Source: Syntrophales bacterium
Lineage (GTDB): Bacteria > Desulfobacterota > Syntrophia > Syntrophales > UBA5619
Assembly: GCA_023229765.1 (NCBI GenBank)
Contig: JALNYO010000003.1
Span: forward strand, 90,749-154,748
Reading direction: 5' to 3'
DNA length: 64,000 bases
In this document: positions 52,308-60,253 of the stretch, in pieces
Layout of the letters: each line of letters starts with the position of its first letter
How positions within the stretch are numbered: the first letter of the stretch is position 1
Notes under the pieces: model-generated
Told to the model about the DNA's origin: nothing
Seen by the model: only the letters and a program-made list of their open reading frames with translations
Databases searched by the model: none
Program-made: the position numbers and the translations under genes

Positions 52308-52538
52308 TTATCGGATAAAGATTAAGACTAAGGGGTAAAGAAAACAGATAAAGGCGGCCGCGAGCAGGTAACGGCAGAGGCTGTCTATTCCTCCATTAAG
52401 GAGATATCCCTTGTCCCAGTCCGTTGTTTTTATGAAAAGACGGAAACGGGCAAGCGCTATCCGAAAGGAAAAATCCCCGCAGGACGTCTTCGCCTGCTCA
52501 CTTATGGTCCCTTTGAAAATCGTTGCGACATTCTGCAT
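52308..52538 (-). CDS. Small protein with C-terminal membrane helix, function unknown
   Basis: 76 codons with AAAGGA eight bases before the ATG. The first ~50 residues are polar. The end (SLCRYLLAAAFICFLYPLVLIF) is one hydrophobic helix, giving a tail-anchored layout. No family recognised. It lies between the binding-protein gene and the second MITE copy. Confidence 0.45.
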   Translation of the reverse strand: MQNVATIFKGTISEQAKTSCGDFSFRIALARFRLFIKTTDWDKGYLLNGGIDSLCRYLLAAAFICFLYPLVLIFIR

Positions 52539-52603
52539 ATCTTTATCCTTTGATTAATTCCCCTGCAAACGACAATATTTTTATAAATATATCATTATGA
52601 GGC

Positions 52604-52729
52604 AATTGCAAAACCATTTGTCATTCCCGAATGTCTCTATCGGGAATATGGTTTTTCAAGCAGTTAGAACCAGATTCCCGCTCAGAATCGTTGCGGGAAT
52701 GACAAGAATGGGGAGTTTTGCAATTACCT
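52604..52729 (+). mobile_element. 126-bp MITE/REPIN-like element, copy 2
   Basis: Differs from 50637-50762 at a single base (A for C in AAGC-GTT). Here the inverted ends extend outward to AGGCAATTGC / GCAATTACCT. It sits one base from the lexA stop codon, and its hairpins could serve as the lexA transcript end. No clear target duplication. Confidence 0.85.
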
Positions 52730-52730
52730 C

Positions 52731-53318
52731 TCATGTATGGTATTTACGGATAGAAGCTGTCACAATGCCGCCTATCTTCAGTTCCTGGCTCGGTCTAATC
52801 GGGGGATATCCGGCATTGGCTGATTCCAGTACAACCTCCTTGTCATGCTTCCGGAAGTACTTCATGGTCCACGCTCCGTCAACCTCGGCTATTACAATAT
52901 CACCGTTTTTCGGTTCCCGGCCCTTTTCGACAATTACGAGATCCCCCTCAATAATTCCCGCCCCATTCATCGAATCGCCGCTCACCTGAAGCAGGAAGGA
53001 GGCATCCGGCCGTGCGACAAGGTATTCGTCCATAGACACGATGTCGCAGAGCGCCTCTTCTTCCGGGGAAGGGAACCCCGCCTTGATTGAACCTAATACC
53101 GGGATGGCGAAGGGTGAGGAAACCAGACTGAGATGATTTTTACCATCTTTGACAAGCAGGCCGGAGGCGAGCAGTTTTTCAATCCAGAAATGGACGACGC
53201 TCTTCGATCTGACTTCGAGCAGGGCGATCATTTCCGTATATGACGGCATGCGTCTGTTTTCCCGAAAGAAGGCGGCGATGATTTTCTGAACCGATTCGAT
53301 TGTTCGTTTTTCTTTCAT
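52731..53318 (-). CDS. lexA: LexA-like SOS repressor
   Basis: 195 residues. N-terminal winged helix (IAAFFRENRRMPSYTEMIALLEVRSKSVVHFWIEKLL) and C-terminal S24 autoprotease: Ala-Gly cleavage site in SIKAGFPSP, catalytic Ser in QVSGDSMNGAGI, catalytic Lys in WTMKYFRK. RecA-stimulated self-cleavage would lift repression of DNA-repair genes. It is preceded by a promoter containing its own operator. The DNA-binding part differs from E. coli LexA, consistent with the GAAC-N4-GTTC operator. Confidence 0.93.
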   Translation of the reverse strand: MKEKRTIESVQKIIAAFFRENRRMPSYTEMIALLEVRSKSVVHFWIEKLLASGLLVKDGKNHLSLVSSPFAIPVLGSIKAGFPSPEEEALCDIVSMDEYLVARPDASFLLQVSGDSMNGAGIIEGDLVIVEKGREPKNGDIVIAEVDGAWTMKYFRKHDKEVVLESANAGYPPIRPSQELKIGGIVTASIRKYHT

Positions 53319-53324
53319 GGTTTC

Positions 53325-53353
53325 TTTCTATAGAACTTTCGTTCTATTGTCAA
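53325..53353 (-). promoter_or_regulatory. lexA promoter with embedded SOS operator
   Basis: On the minus strand TTGACA (53353-53348), 17 bp, TAGAAA (53330-53325). The spacer is almost entirely the palindrome TAGAAC-N4-GTTCTA (53331-53346), a GAAC-N4-GTTC SOS box. LexA binding here would directly occlude RNA polymerase. Confidence 0.85.
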
Positions 53354-53447
53354 GGAAATTCTTTTGACATATTATCCCAGCCGTGCATTTTCTTATTGAC
53401 AGATATTTTGCTGGAATAAACGAGGTCAAGTCAACAAAGGAGGCCGC

Positions 53448-54257
53448 ATGTCAAAGCGGATAATATGGCGAGTAACTGTGCTGCTTTTGCTCCTTCTTCC
53501 TGTCCTGTCGGCAGCTGCGGGGGGGCAGAAAGGCGAACGGAGGAATCCGGACGGGGCCGGCTTTTACTCTTATCGGGTTGTCCGTTCTTACCCCCATGAC
53601 CGAGGCGCCTTTACCCAGGGTCTGGTTTATGACGCCGGTTTTTTTTATGAAGGGACGGGGCTTAACGGCCGCTCCACACTGCGCAAGGTGGAACCGACTT
53701 CTGGAGGCGTCGTCAAGAAGATATCCCTGGCGCCGTCCTTTTTCGGGGAGGGTATCGCCGTTTCCGGGGAGCGCATTATCCAGCTTACCTGGCTTTCCCA
53801 AACAGGGTTTGTCTATAAGAAGGATACCTTTGAGCTGCTCGGTAAATTCTCATACAACTACGAGGGCTGGGGGGCGACCTGTAATAATAAAGAGCTTATT
53901 ATCAGCGATGGAACGGATCTGCTGCATTTTTGGAATGCCGATACTCTCCTGGAAACGAAGACAGTCCGCGTCCATGACGGCCGTTATCCGGTAAATGGTC
54001 TTAATGAATTGGAATATGTGCGAGGAGATATTTACGCCAATCTCTGGCCGACGAGTTATATCGCCGTCATTAACCCCCGAACTGGAAGCGTCAAGGGCTG
54101 GCTGGATATGAGCGGATTACTGTCCGCAACCGATGCGCAGGGGGCCGATGTTTTAAACGGCATAGCCTACGATGCCAAGAGGGACCATCTGTTCGTTACC
54201 GGGAAATTATGGCCGAAAATATTTGAGATAGAGTTGATCGGTAAAAAGCCGCGCTGA
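53448..54257 (+). CDS. Glutaminyl-peptide cyclotransferase (beta-propeller type)
   Basis: 269 residues with a signal peptide (VTVLLLLLLPVLSAAAGG). Motifs YPHDRGAFTQGLVYDAGFFYEGTGLNGRSTLRKVEP, GEGIAVSGERIIQLTW, YNYEGWGATCNNKELIISDGT, NGLNELEYVRGDIYANLWPT and LNGIAYDAKRDHLFVTGKLWPKIFEI are those of the glutamine cyclotransferase family (PF05096). It converts N-terminal Gln to pyroglutamate in exported peptides. AAGGAGG precedes the ATG. Confidence 0.93.
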   Translation: MSKRIIWRVTVLLLLLLPVLSAAAGGQKGERRNPDGAGFYSYRVVRSYPHDRGAFTQGLVYDAGFFYEGTGLNGRSTLRKVEPTSGGVVKKISLAPSFFGEGIAVSGERIIQLTWLSQTGFVYKKDTFELLGKFSYNYEGWGATCNNKELIISDGTDLLHFWNADTLLETKTVRVHDGRYPVNGLNELEYVRGDIYANLWPTSYIAVINPRTGSVKGWLDMSGLLSATDAQGADVLNGIAYDAKRDHLFVTGKLWPKIFEIELIGKKPR

Positions 54258-54355
54258 CGACTGTCCGGGGGCTCCTCTAACAGGGGCAATAGTGGTGCAG
54301 GCGGGACATGTAGTGGTGGAGGCGTAAGATAGAGGGTGAAGATAACGGACAAAAA

Positions 54356-54387
54356 ATCGGCGTCATGCTTTAATGTATGACGCCGAT
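54356..54387 (-). terminator. Rho-independent terminator (convergent genes)
   Basis: An 11-bp perfect stem ATCGGCGTCAT / ATGACGCCGAT with a 10-base loop, followed on the minus strand by TTTTTTG. It ends the 54429 gene transcript and may serve the plus-strand gene too. Confidence 0.8.
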
Positions 54388-54428
54388 TCTGCTTTTACGA
54401 TTCCTGTTCAGCAGGCGGGAAGAACAAA

Positions 54429-55106
54429 CTATTTCACTGTATAGCCGCGGCCATCAAGACAGGCAGACATAGCCCTCAGATAATCCGCCCGATTGTCGCT
54501 TCTTTGCGAGGTTGTGCTGCCGGTTTGCGGTTGCGTGGGATCATAGCCGGTCTGACTTACCGCCCAGCTATGACATTGATAACGATCATCCGCCTGCTGC
54601 TTTTCGTCCTGGCCGTTGCGGGGATAGATGAAAAGCTGTTCTGCCGGCGGCGGGGTTTGACTCACCGCGTTTTCCGTTGGCGGATCGACTACCCTGTAGC
54701 CGTCTGCATAGTGAGTGTAATAGACCTCGTTTGCATAGTAGTAAGGTACGCCTCCCACCCAGATTGTCGCATAATAGGGAGGCAGGAAACTGACAAAGAG
54801 GCCTATCGGAGGAGCTATTACAGTAAAACGTCCTCCATTCGGCCGGTACCAGGCGCCATCGTAAAAGTAATAGCGGGCGCCCCTGTAAGTAACGGCGTGG
54901 CGGTTGCGGGGGATTTCCCGCACTATCTGGCCGCGCGCCGGATAGGAGCGCTCAAGATGGTACCGTGAATCGCGGAATTCACGACGTGGGTTCCGCTCAC
55001 GACGATCAGCCGCATCGGCGGCAGTCAGGATAAACAGTGTTAATAACGAAAAAATTACGATGATTAAACATATTGAAAATATTCCGATTTTGTTTCTGCG
55101 ATCCAT
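54429..55106 (-). CDS. Secreted protein, DUF6515-like, with shared Cys/GRGY C-terminal domain
   Basis: 225 residues. Signal or anchor helix IGIFSICLIIVIFSLLTLFILTAADA; basic Arg-rich segment; a Tyr-rich domain (YRGARYYFYDGAWYRPNGGRF, PPIGLFVSFLPPYY, GGVPYYYANEVYY) like DUF6515; then a C-terminal part with RYQCHSWAVSQTGYDP and AMSACLDGRGYTVK. This last part is shared with the next gene, so the two are domain paralogues. Likely periplasmic. Function unknown. Confidence 0.8.
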   Translation of the reverse strand: MDRRNKIGIFSICLIIVIFSLLTLFILTAADAADRRERNPRREFRDSRYHLERSYPARGQIVREIPRNRHAVTYRGARYYFYDGAWYRPNGGRFTVIAPPIGLFVSFLPPYYATIWVGGVPYYYANEVYYTHYADGYRVVDPPTENAVSQTPPPAEQLFIYPRNGQDEKQQADDRYQCHSWAVSQTGYDPTQPQTGSTTSQRSDNRADYLRAMSACLDGRGYTVK

Positions 55107-55205
55107 ACAAGGTTCCTCCCTGAAATAGTGTTGTTCGGCGTTTTAAAGTTTTAAGTATCGGAGATGCACCCTTAAAGAATTGTGCCGGGAACTGTCAGGG
55201 GTGAT

Positions 55206-55811
55206 TCATTTCACATTATATCCGCGGCCTTCGAGACAGGCGGACATTGCCCTCCGAAAGTTCATTTCCTTTTCGGCAAATTGGGCGGTGCGGGTTTGGT
55301 CTTGGGCGGCGTAAGCGGACTGCTGCTGCTTTGCAGCTTCCAGCCTTGCCGAATCAGAGGCGGCGCCGACTATTGCGCCCCCGGTTGCGCCGATGATAGC
55401 TCCACCCGGGGCATTTCTTCTGCCCCCGAGGATTGCCCCCAAAACTGCGCCGGCGATCGCCAAAGTCGCAGTATCGTAGCCCGGAGGGGGCATCGGCACC
55501 AGCCGGACGCGATCATCTGTCGGAACCTGGGAGGTTGCCGGGTCGAAGCCGGTTTCCTTTACCGCCCAGTTGTAACATTCATAGTGATCGCGCCCCTGCT
55601 GCTCTTTCGTTTGTCCCTCTTTCGGGTAAAAATAGACCTGTGCGGCAACACTGCCCTGTCTGTTTGGGCTGGATGTAGGGATGGGCTGCAAATCTCCACG
55701 ATACTCACTTCTGTAACATCCTGACAAAATGAGTATAACCACAATAAATGCAAAAGAAAATTTGTTACTTGCGATTTTTACCCGAAATTCTGAAACAGTC
55801 ATCATCACCAC
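55206..55811 (-). CDS. Glycine-zipper lipoprotein-like protein with shared C-terminal domain
   Basis: 201 residues. N-terminal hydrophobic segment ends in a possible lipobox (VVILILSGC). Central HYECYNWAVKETGFDP segment; a glycine zipper (LAIAGAVLGAILGGRRNAPGGAIIGATGGAIVGAA) that likely inserts in the outer membrane; closing AMSACLEGRGYNVK. Both YxCxxWAVxxTGxDP and SACLxGRGYxVK also occur in the neighbouring 54429 gene. Function unknown, probably envelope stress or structure (inference). Confidence 0.8.
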   Translation of the reverse strand: MVMMTVSEFRVKIASNKFSFAFIVVILILSGCYRSEYRGDLQPIPTSSPNRQGSVAAQVYFYPKEGQTKEQQGRDHYECYNWAVKETGFDPATSQVPTDDRVRLVPMPPPGYDTATLAIAGAVLGAILGGRRNAPGGAIIGATGGAIVGAASDSARLEAAKQQQSAYAAQDQTRTAQFAEKEMNFRRAMSACLEGRGYNVK

Positions 55812-56031
55812 CTCGTTAAATATCTTTCAGTTGTAACTATACATAAAAAAGAGAATAAGTTGCAAGAGGCATTTTTCAGGAGGCCCTTTTATACGCTCTG
55901 AATTATAAAAAGGACAGCGTGCCAGGAAGACGGCGGCTCTGTATAATTGCCAGCAGAAGAATTTGTCAAAAACCACAGGCGCCTGTTTTTACAAGGATAA
56001 AGCATGCCGGTCATTATCAAAAGAGCTCTTT

Positions 56032-57183
56032 ATGGTTTTATCGGCAGCGGAAGAAGTTTTTATACTTGCAAAAAAAGATGATGAGGTAGTAGATACAGTC
56101 AAAATTCAACCTCCAGCAGGGAAGAAAATAGATCAGGACGAATCCATGAGACGTATCGAATCACTTTTAGAAAAAAAAGAGGAAACCGTTCTCAACGTCT
56201 TTCAACTGAAGACAATGCTCCAGGAAAACGATACGCTGGCGATTCTGATATACGGCAGTCCCGATCCTGATGCAGTTGCCTCGGCGATGGCGCTAAGGGA
56301 ATTGCTCAATCAGACTAAGCCGCTTGCCAAGTGTGTCTTTGTTGCCACCGAGCAGGTCATACGCCAGCAAAACGCCGAATTTATCAAGGAGATGAAGGTT
56401 GAAATACAGATGCTTGACAAGACTGATTTGAAGGAATATCGCCTTGTTGCGGTTGTGGATGCCCAGCCGACCTTCTTTAGGGAAGCGCTCGCCGATATAA
56501 AACCCCAGATCGTTCTTGATCATCATCCCTGCCGGACAGTCTGGCATGCCTCGCTGGCCGATGTGCGTGCTGATTACGGGGCCCTGTCCACGATCATGAC
56601 GGAATACCTTCTGGTTGCGCGCACCAGAATTCCCAAGCGTCTTTATACGGCGCTTCTGTATGGAATCAGGAGCGATACCAATAATTTCGAACGCGACGCA
56701 AGGCTGGAGGATGTAAGCGCCTATTATTTCAACTTTATGCATGCCAATCGGCAGCTCATACGGCGCATCGAGTTAAACCAGATACCGGATCGATTTCTCA
56801 GGTACTTCGATTATGCCCACAAGCACAAGCGTCGCTATCGTGATCGAGTGGTCTGTTTTCTCGGGGCGGTGGAGAGCGCCGATGTCTGCGTGCAGGTGGC
56901 CGATTTCTATATCCGGATAATCAATGTATTCCACGTAATAATTGCCGGCATGGTGAAGGATCGTCTTATCATTATTTTCCGAGGGGATGGCTATCGTCAT
57001 GACTGCGGCGCTATTGCGATAAGAGCTTTCGGGAGCATCGGTTCCGCCGGCGGGCATCGCAGCGCCGCCCGGGTCGAGATCCCTCTGGATGCCATGAAAA
57101 ACATCATAGGGGATGATCTCTCCCAGGATGCGGTTAATCATTTTCTTGTTCAGCAGCTCCGGCGGAAAAAAGGGACAAGTTAA
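56032..57183 (+). CDS. DHH-family phosphoesterase (NrnA-like oligoribonuclease/pAp phosphatase)
   Basis: About 383 residues. DHH domain: ILIYGSPDPDAVASAMALRELL (motif I), VAVVDAQPTF (II), IVLDHHPC (III, the DHH motif) and LLYGIRSDTNNF (IV). DHHA1 domain ends with GSAGGHRSAARVEIPL, the nucleotide-binding GGH. This set matches the NrnA group that degrades nano-RNA and 3'-phosphoadenosine 5'-phosphate. Start uncertain: ATG 56032 or ATG 56146 (MRRIESLL, with AGGA upstream). Confidence 0.88.
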   Translation: MVLSAAEEVFILAKKDDEVVDTVKIQPPAGKKIDQDESMRRIESLLEKKEETVLNVFQLKTMLQENDTLAILIYGSPDPDAVASAMALRELLNQTKPLAKCVFVATEQVIRQQNAEFIKEMKVEIQMLDKTDLKEYRLVAVVDAQPTFFREALADIKPQIVLDHHPCRTVWHASLADVRADYGALSTIMTEYLLVARTRIPKRLYTALLYGIRSDTNNFERDARLEDVSAYYFNFMHANRQLIRRIELNQIPDRFLRYFDYAHKHKRRYRDRVVCFLGAVESADVCVQVADFYIRIINVFHVIIAGMVKDRLIIIFRGDGYRHDCGAIAIRAFGSIGSAGGHRSAARVEIPLDAMKNIIGDDLSQDAVNHFLVQQLRRKKGTS

Positions 57184-57206
57184 AAAAACAAGCGATAGTC
57201 TTCTTT

Positions 57207-57491
57207 TTATTCCTTTTCTTTGGAGGAAGTTGCCTCGGCTGTTTTGGGCAGTGCCGCGGTCTCGGCAGGGGCGGTTTTTGCTTCGCTGCTTTTTTCCGTT
57301 ACGGGCGCTTTCTTTCCGCCGTAATCGGTTGCGTACCAGCCGCCTCCCTTCAGGTGAAATGTTGAAAGCGACATTAATTTATGCACATGTCCGCCACAGG
57401 ACTGGCATGTTTGTATCGGCTGAGCCGTTATTCCCTGGAAAACCTCAAATTCTTTACCACACTTTCGGCACTTGTACTCGTAAATCGGCAT
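57207..57491 (-). CDS. FmdB-type zinc ribbon protein
   Basis: 94 residues. The start MPIYEYKCRKCGKEFEVFQ and later TCQSCGGHVHKLMSLSTFHLKGGGWYATDYG are the FmdB/CxxC_CxxC_SSSS regulatory zinc-ribbon signature, with two CxxC knuckles. The Lys/Ala/Glu-rich tail is low complexity. The molecular role of the family is poorly known. It converges with the DHH gene. Confidence 0.88.
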   Translation of the reverse strand: MPIYEYKCRKCGKEFEVFQGITAQPIQTCQSCGGHVHKLMSLSTFHLKGGGWYATDYGGKKAPVTEKSSEAKTAPAETAALPKTAEATSSKEKE

Positions 57492-57519
57492 ATAGACAAA
57501 CCTCCCAAATATATATGTT

Positions 57520-58053
57520 CTATTGAAAAGGCTGCATCCGGTACCGGTCGCTGAAACAATCCAGAACCAGATTCATCTCGGCGTCAGCCAATGGTTTAAG
57601 CAGGTTTCTGGTGATCCGGTGGACCTTCTCCTCTTCGGATGTCTTTTCATCTCCCGTGGCGTAAAAATCACCCGCGCCCCTTTCGAAACGGATAACATGC
57701 ACCAGTTCGTGCGTCGCAACGTACAACAGCAGCGGTGAAAGGCGGACGAAACTGTCTGCCCTTTTAACCGCGTCAAGGATAACGTCGTCCTGAAGGCAGA
57801 TGCGGTAGAAAACTATAGCTTCATCACCATTCCTGTCATGTTCCCGTTCCTTGTTTAACTCATACTTGAAAAGATGAGCGAAGGTGCCGTCGCAAATCTC
57901 GTGTTTTTCGAGAAAGGCGCGTGTCTTGACGTCATACCGGTGTAATTCTTGCTCCCCGGCATTGATGCCAAAAAAACGCCGCGTCATTATCTCAGCCTCC
58001 GCAAAGGACTGCCGGGCCAAGGCTATCTGTTCCTGGCTGAAATATCTCTCCAT
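57520..58053 (-). CDS. Unrecognised protein with HExxH metalloprotease-like motif
   Basis: 177 residues from ATG 58053. The sequence LLLYVATHELVHVIRFERGAG contains HELVH, a possible HExxH zinc site, and Glu residues downstream (EEKVHRITRNLL) could give the third ligand. The N-terminal half is helical. No signal peptide. I cannot assign a family. It lies 28 bp upstream of the FmdB gene on the same strand. Confidence 0.7.
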   Translation of the reverse strand: MERYFSQEQIALARQSFAEAEIMTRRFFGINAGEQELHRYDVKTRAFLEKHEICDGTFAHLFKYELNKEREHDRNGDEAIVFYRICLQDDVILDAVKRADSFVRLSPLLLYVATHELVHVIRFERGAGDFYATGDEKTSEEEKVHRITRNLLKPLADAEMNLVLDCFSDRYRMQPFQ

Positions 58054-58117
58054 CTGCTCACCCAACGAGGGCTTTGAATTACCCCTGAAATCCGGAAACC
58101 AGTCTTTTCAAGATCTT

Positions 58118-58147
58118 CTGGATCCCGGGTCAAGCCCGGAATGACAG
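58118..58147. repeat. REP-like palindrome
   Basis: CTGGATCCCGGGTCAAGCCC and its near-complement GGGC...CCGGAATGACAG form a hairpin of the widespread ATTCCGG/TCATTCC type. Single copy in this window, in the gap 58066-58267. Confidence 0.6.
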
Positions 58148-58267
58148 AAAAGGGCGTTTTTCAAAGCTTTCCCAACATCTCTGTCAACCGGCGGTATTAT
58201 ATGCACTGAACATAAACTGTCAACCGCGGATATCGACCGTTTGGAAAAAGGGGAAAACATTGGATAG

Positions 58268-59164
58268 CTATTTGCGGGGTGTGGTTTTTATCTCCCACCG
58301 GGCCTCGCAGAATTCGGCAAGCTGTTCCTCGCCTGCCGGGATGATATGACGAACGCTTCTGCCGAAAAACTTTTCCGAACTCCTGTATTTAAAAATGCCC
58401 CCGGTTGTGGTTGTCAGGTTTACCTGGCTCATCGGCAGAGACGTCGCATAGACGACAAAACGAACCGTGCCGAAGGGGGGCTGTGCGGTCAAATTGTAGC
58501 GATCGCCCTCGTCAGGGATCAGGTAGCGCTTGCCTTTTTCGAAGGAGGACAACTGGCGGTAATTATTGGGGAGTATCTGGTGGACATTGCCTTTGGGGTC
58601 GATCTTGATGACCTTCCCCTGAAAGTCCCGATTCCCTTGCAGGTAAAGGACGATTTTTTCGCCATTTTTGTATTCTCTCTGATCAGTCCAGATGCGGATA
58701 TCGAGAAACTCCGCCCGGTCGAGTGTCGCTGCTTCAGGGCGTTTTCCTGTCCTGGGGTTCTTGAGGATAAAGGTCCCCTCCGCCTCAATCCAGAGAAATG
58801 GTTTTTTGCTGCTGTCTGGGGTTGACAGCTCTTCTTGTTTCAATATCTTGACAAGACTGGCGGGTGTTTTGGCGAATTCGAAGTCGAGGTCTGCCCCCTT
58901 TTTACCGGCAAGACGATTCTGTATCTTTTCTATGGCGATCTGTTTGCCCCGTTTAGCCAGTCGGGCGGAGGCCTCTTTGCGAGCTGCTTTGCCATTAATG
59001 ATTCCTGCCTTGATCCCCACGATAAACGAGCGAACCTCAGCATCCGGAAGGGACATGGGGGTCTCTGCCAACGCTGATGACCCAGACAAGAGCCAGGATG
59101 AAAGAACGATAAATATAACAAGCAAAAAACGGAATTTGGGGTGGAGCAGGAAAGAAAGTATCAT
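58268..59164 (-). CDS. DUF4384-domain secreted protein
   Basis: 298 residues from ATG 59164 with AGGAGG five bases upstream. Signal peptide FLLVIFIVLSSWLLSGSSALA; an N-terminal helical region; then DUF4384 (IRIWTDQREYKNGEKIVLYLQGN, KGNVHQILPNNYRQLSSFEKGKRYLIPDEGD, PFGTVRFVVYATSLPM). The domain occurs on secreted or envelope proteins. Its function is not established. It is the last gene of an OMP-ddl-DUF4384 operon, 10 bp after ddl. Confidence 0.85.
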   Translation of the reverse strand: MILSFLLHPKFRFLLVIFIVLSSWLLSGSSALAETPMSLPDAEVRSFIVGIKAGIINGKAARKEASARLAKRGKQIAIEKIQNRLAGKKGADLDFEFAKTPASLVKILKQEELSTPDSSKKPFLWIEAEGTFILKNPRTGKRPEAATLDRAEFLDIRIWTDQREYKNGEKIVLYLQGNRDFQGKVIKIDPKGNVHQILPNNYRQLSSFEKGKRYLIPDEGDRYNLTAQPPFGTVRFVVYATSLPMSQVNLTTTTGGIFKYRSSEKFFGRSVRHIIPAGEEQLAEFCEARWEIKTTPRK

Positions 59165-59174
59165 GAAGCCTCCT

Positions 59175-60251
59175 TTATAAAGGTCCTTTTTTGTCTTTAT
59201 GTACCTCCTTGGCGTATTCGATAATTCGGTCAATCAAGCCTGCCGGGGTAATCCCGACTGCCGCCGCCTGGTGGAAAAGGACGGTGGAGGGCGTCATCCC
59301 GGGAAGGGTATTTGGTTCGAGGACTGCTACCCGTCCGTCTTTTCGGACAAACATGTCGATTCGAGCGTATCCCTTTAAATCCAATGCCCGAAAGGCGGCA
59401 ACTGCCGTCTCCCTGATTTTTTCAATCTGCTCATCCGGGAGCCGGGGCGGGGTTTTGTTTTCGCCCTGTCCGTAGAGAAACTTGTCCTCAAGGGAGAGTA
59501 TCCCCTCAGTGGCGATGGTCTCGGAGGGCATGAGGGCCTCCGGATTTTCCACGCCGAGAATTCCGCAGGTAACCTCCGTCCCGGAGATGAATTCCTCGAC
59601 AAGAACAACGCTGTCCCACAGAAAGGCGGTTTCTACCGCTTCGGCAATCCCCTCTGCGGCAACGACCTTGATTACCGCCGTGCTGCACCCTTCCCGGCAG
59701 GGTTTGACAACGCAGGGAAAGCCGATATCTCGTCCTATATCTCCTGTAATATCGGGGCTATTGTCTCTCCATTGTTTTTCCCGAATGGGTATCGTCCGCG
59801 GGACGTCGATCCCGCTTGCGGCGAGAATCTGCCGGGATACGTACTTGTCCATCCCGATTGCGGAAGAAAGAACCCCGGATCCGGTATAGGGGATTTTGAG
59901 GAGTTCGAGGAGCCCTTGCATGCACCCGTCCTCCCCGTATTTCCCGTGCAGTCCGTTGCAGACCACATCCACTCGCTCTTTCAGTGATTCATAGGGTATG
60001 GGTGTGGCTTCTGTCTTTAAATCATCCTCGATATCGCGCGTGCTGTTGCGCATCAGGAGTTTTACGGGAAGCTCCCAGAGAAGAGCGCAACTGTCCATAA
60101 ATATGGCGATGGGCCTATATTTGCGGCGGTCAATCTTGCTGAAGATGTTCCGTCCGCTTTCCAGCGAAACCTCCTTTTCCGAGGAGAGTCCGCCCATGAC
60201 GATCCCAACCCGGCATTTCGAAGTTGGCGACAGATCCTTGCTTTCGGTCAT
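59175..60251 (-). CDS. ddl: D-alanine--D-alanine ligase
   Basis: A 358-residue ATP-grasp enzyme joining two D-Ala for the MurF substrate. VGIVMGGLSSEKEVSLESG opens the fold, PCVVKPCREGCSTAVIKV and LVEEFISGTEVTCGILG form the ATP site, and KGYARIDMFVRKDGRVAVLEPNTLPGMTPSTVLFHQAAAVGIT carries the Mg and D-Ala residues. It usually sits between murB and ftsQ but here is 37 kb away in another operon. Confidence 0.96.
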   Translation of the reverse strand: MTESKDLSPTSKCRVGIVMGGLSSEKEVSLESGRNIFSKIDRRKYRPIAIFMDSCALLWELPVKLLMRNSTRDIEDDLKTEATPIPYESLKERVDVVCNGLHGKYGEDGCMQGLLELLKIPYTGSGVLSSAIGMDKYVSRQILAASGIDVPRTIPIREKQWRDNSPDITGDIGRDIGFPCVVKPCREGCSTAVIKVVAAEGIAEAVETAFLWDSVVLVEEFISGTEVTCGILGVENPEALMPSETIATEGILSLEDKFLYGQGENKTPPRLPDEQIEKIRETAVAAFRALDLKGYARIDMFVRKDGRVAVLEPNTLPGMTPSTVLFHQAAAVGITPAGLIDRIIEYAKEVHKDKKGPL

Positions 60252-60253
60252 TA

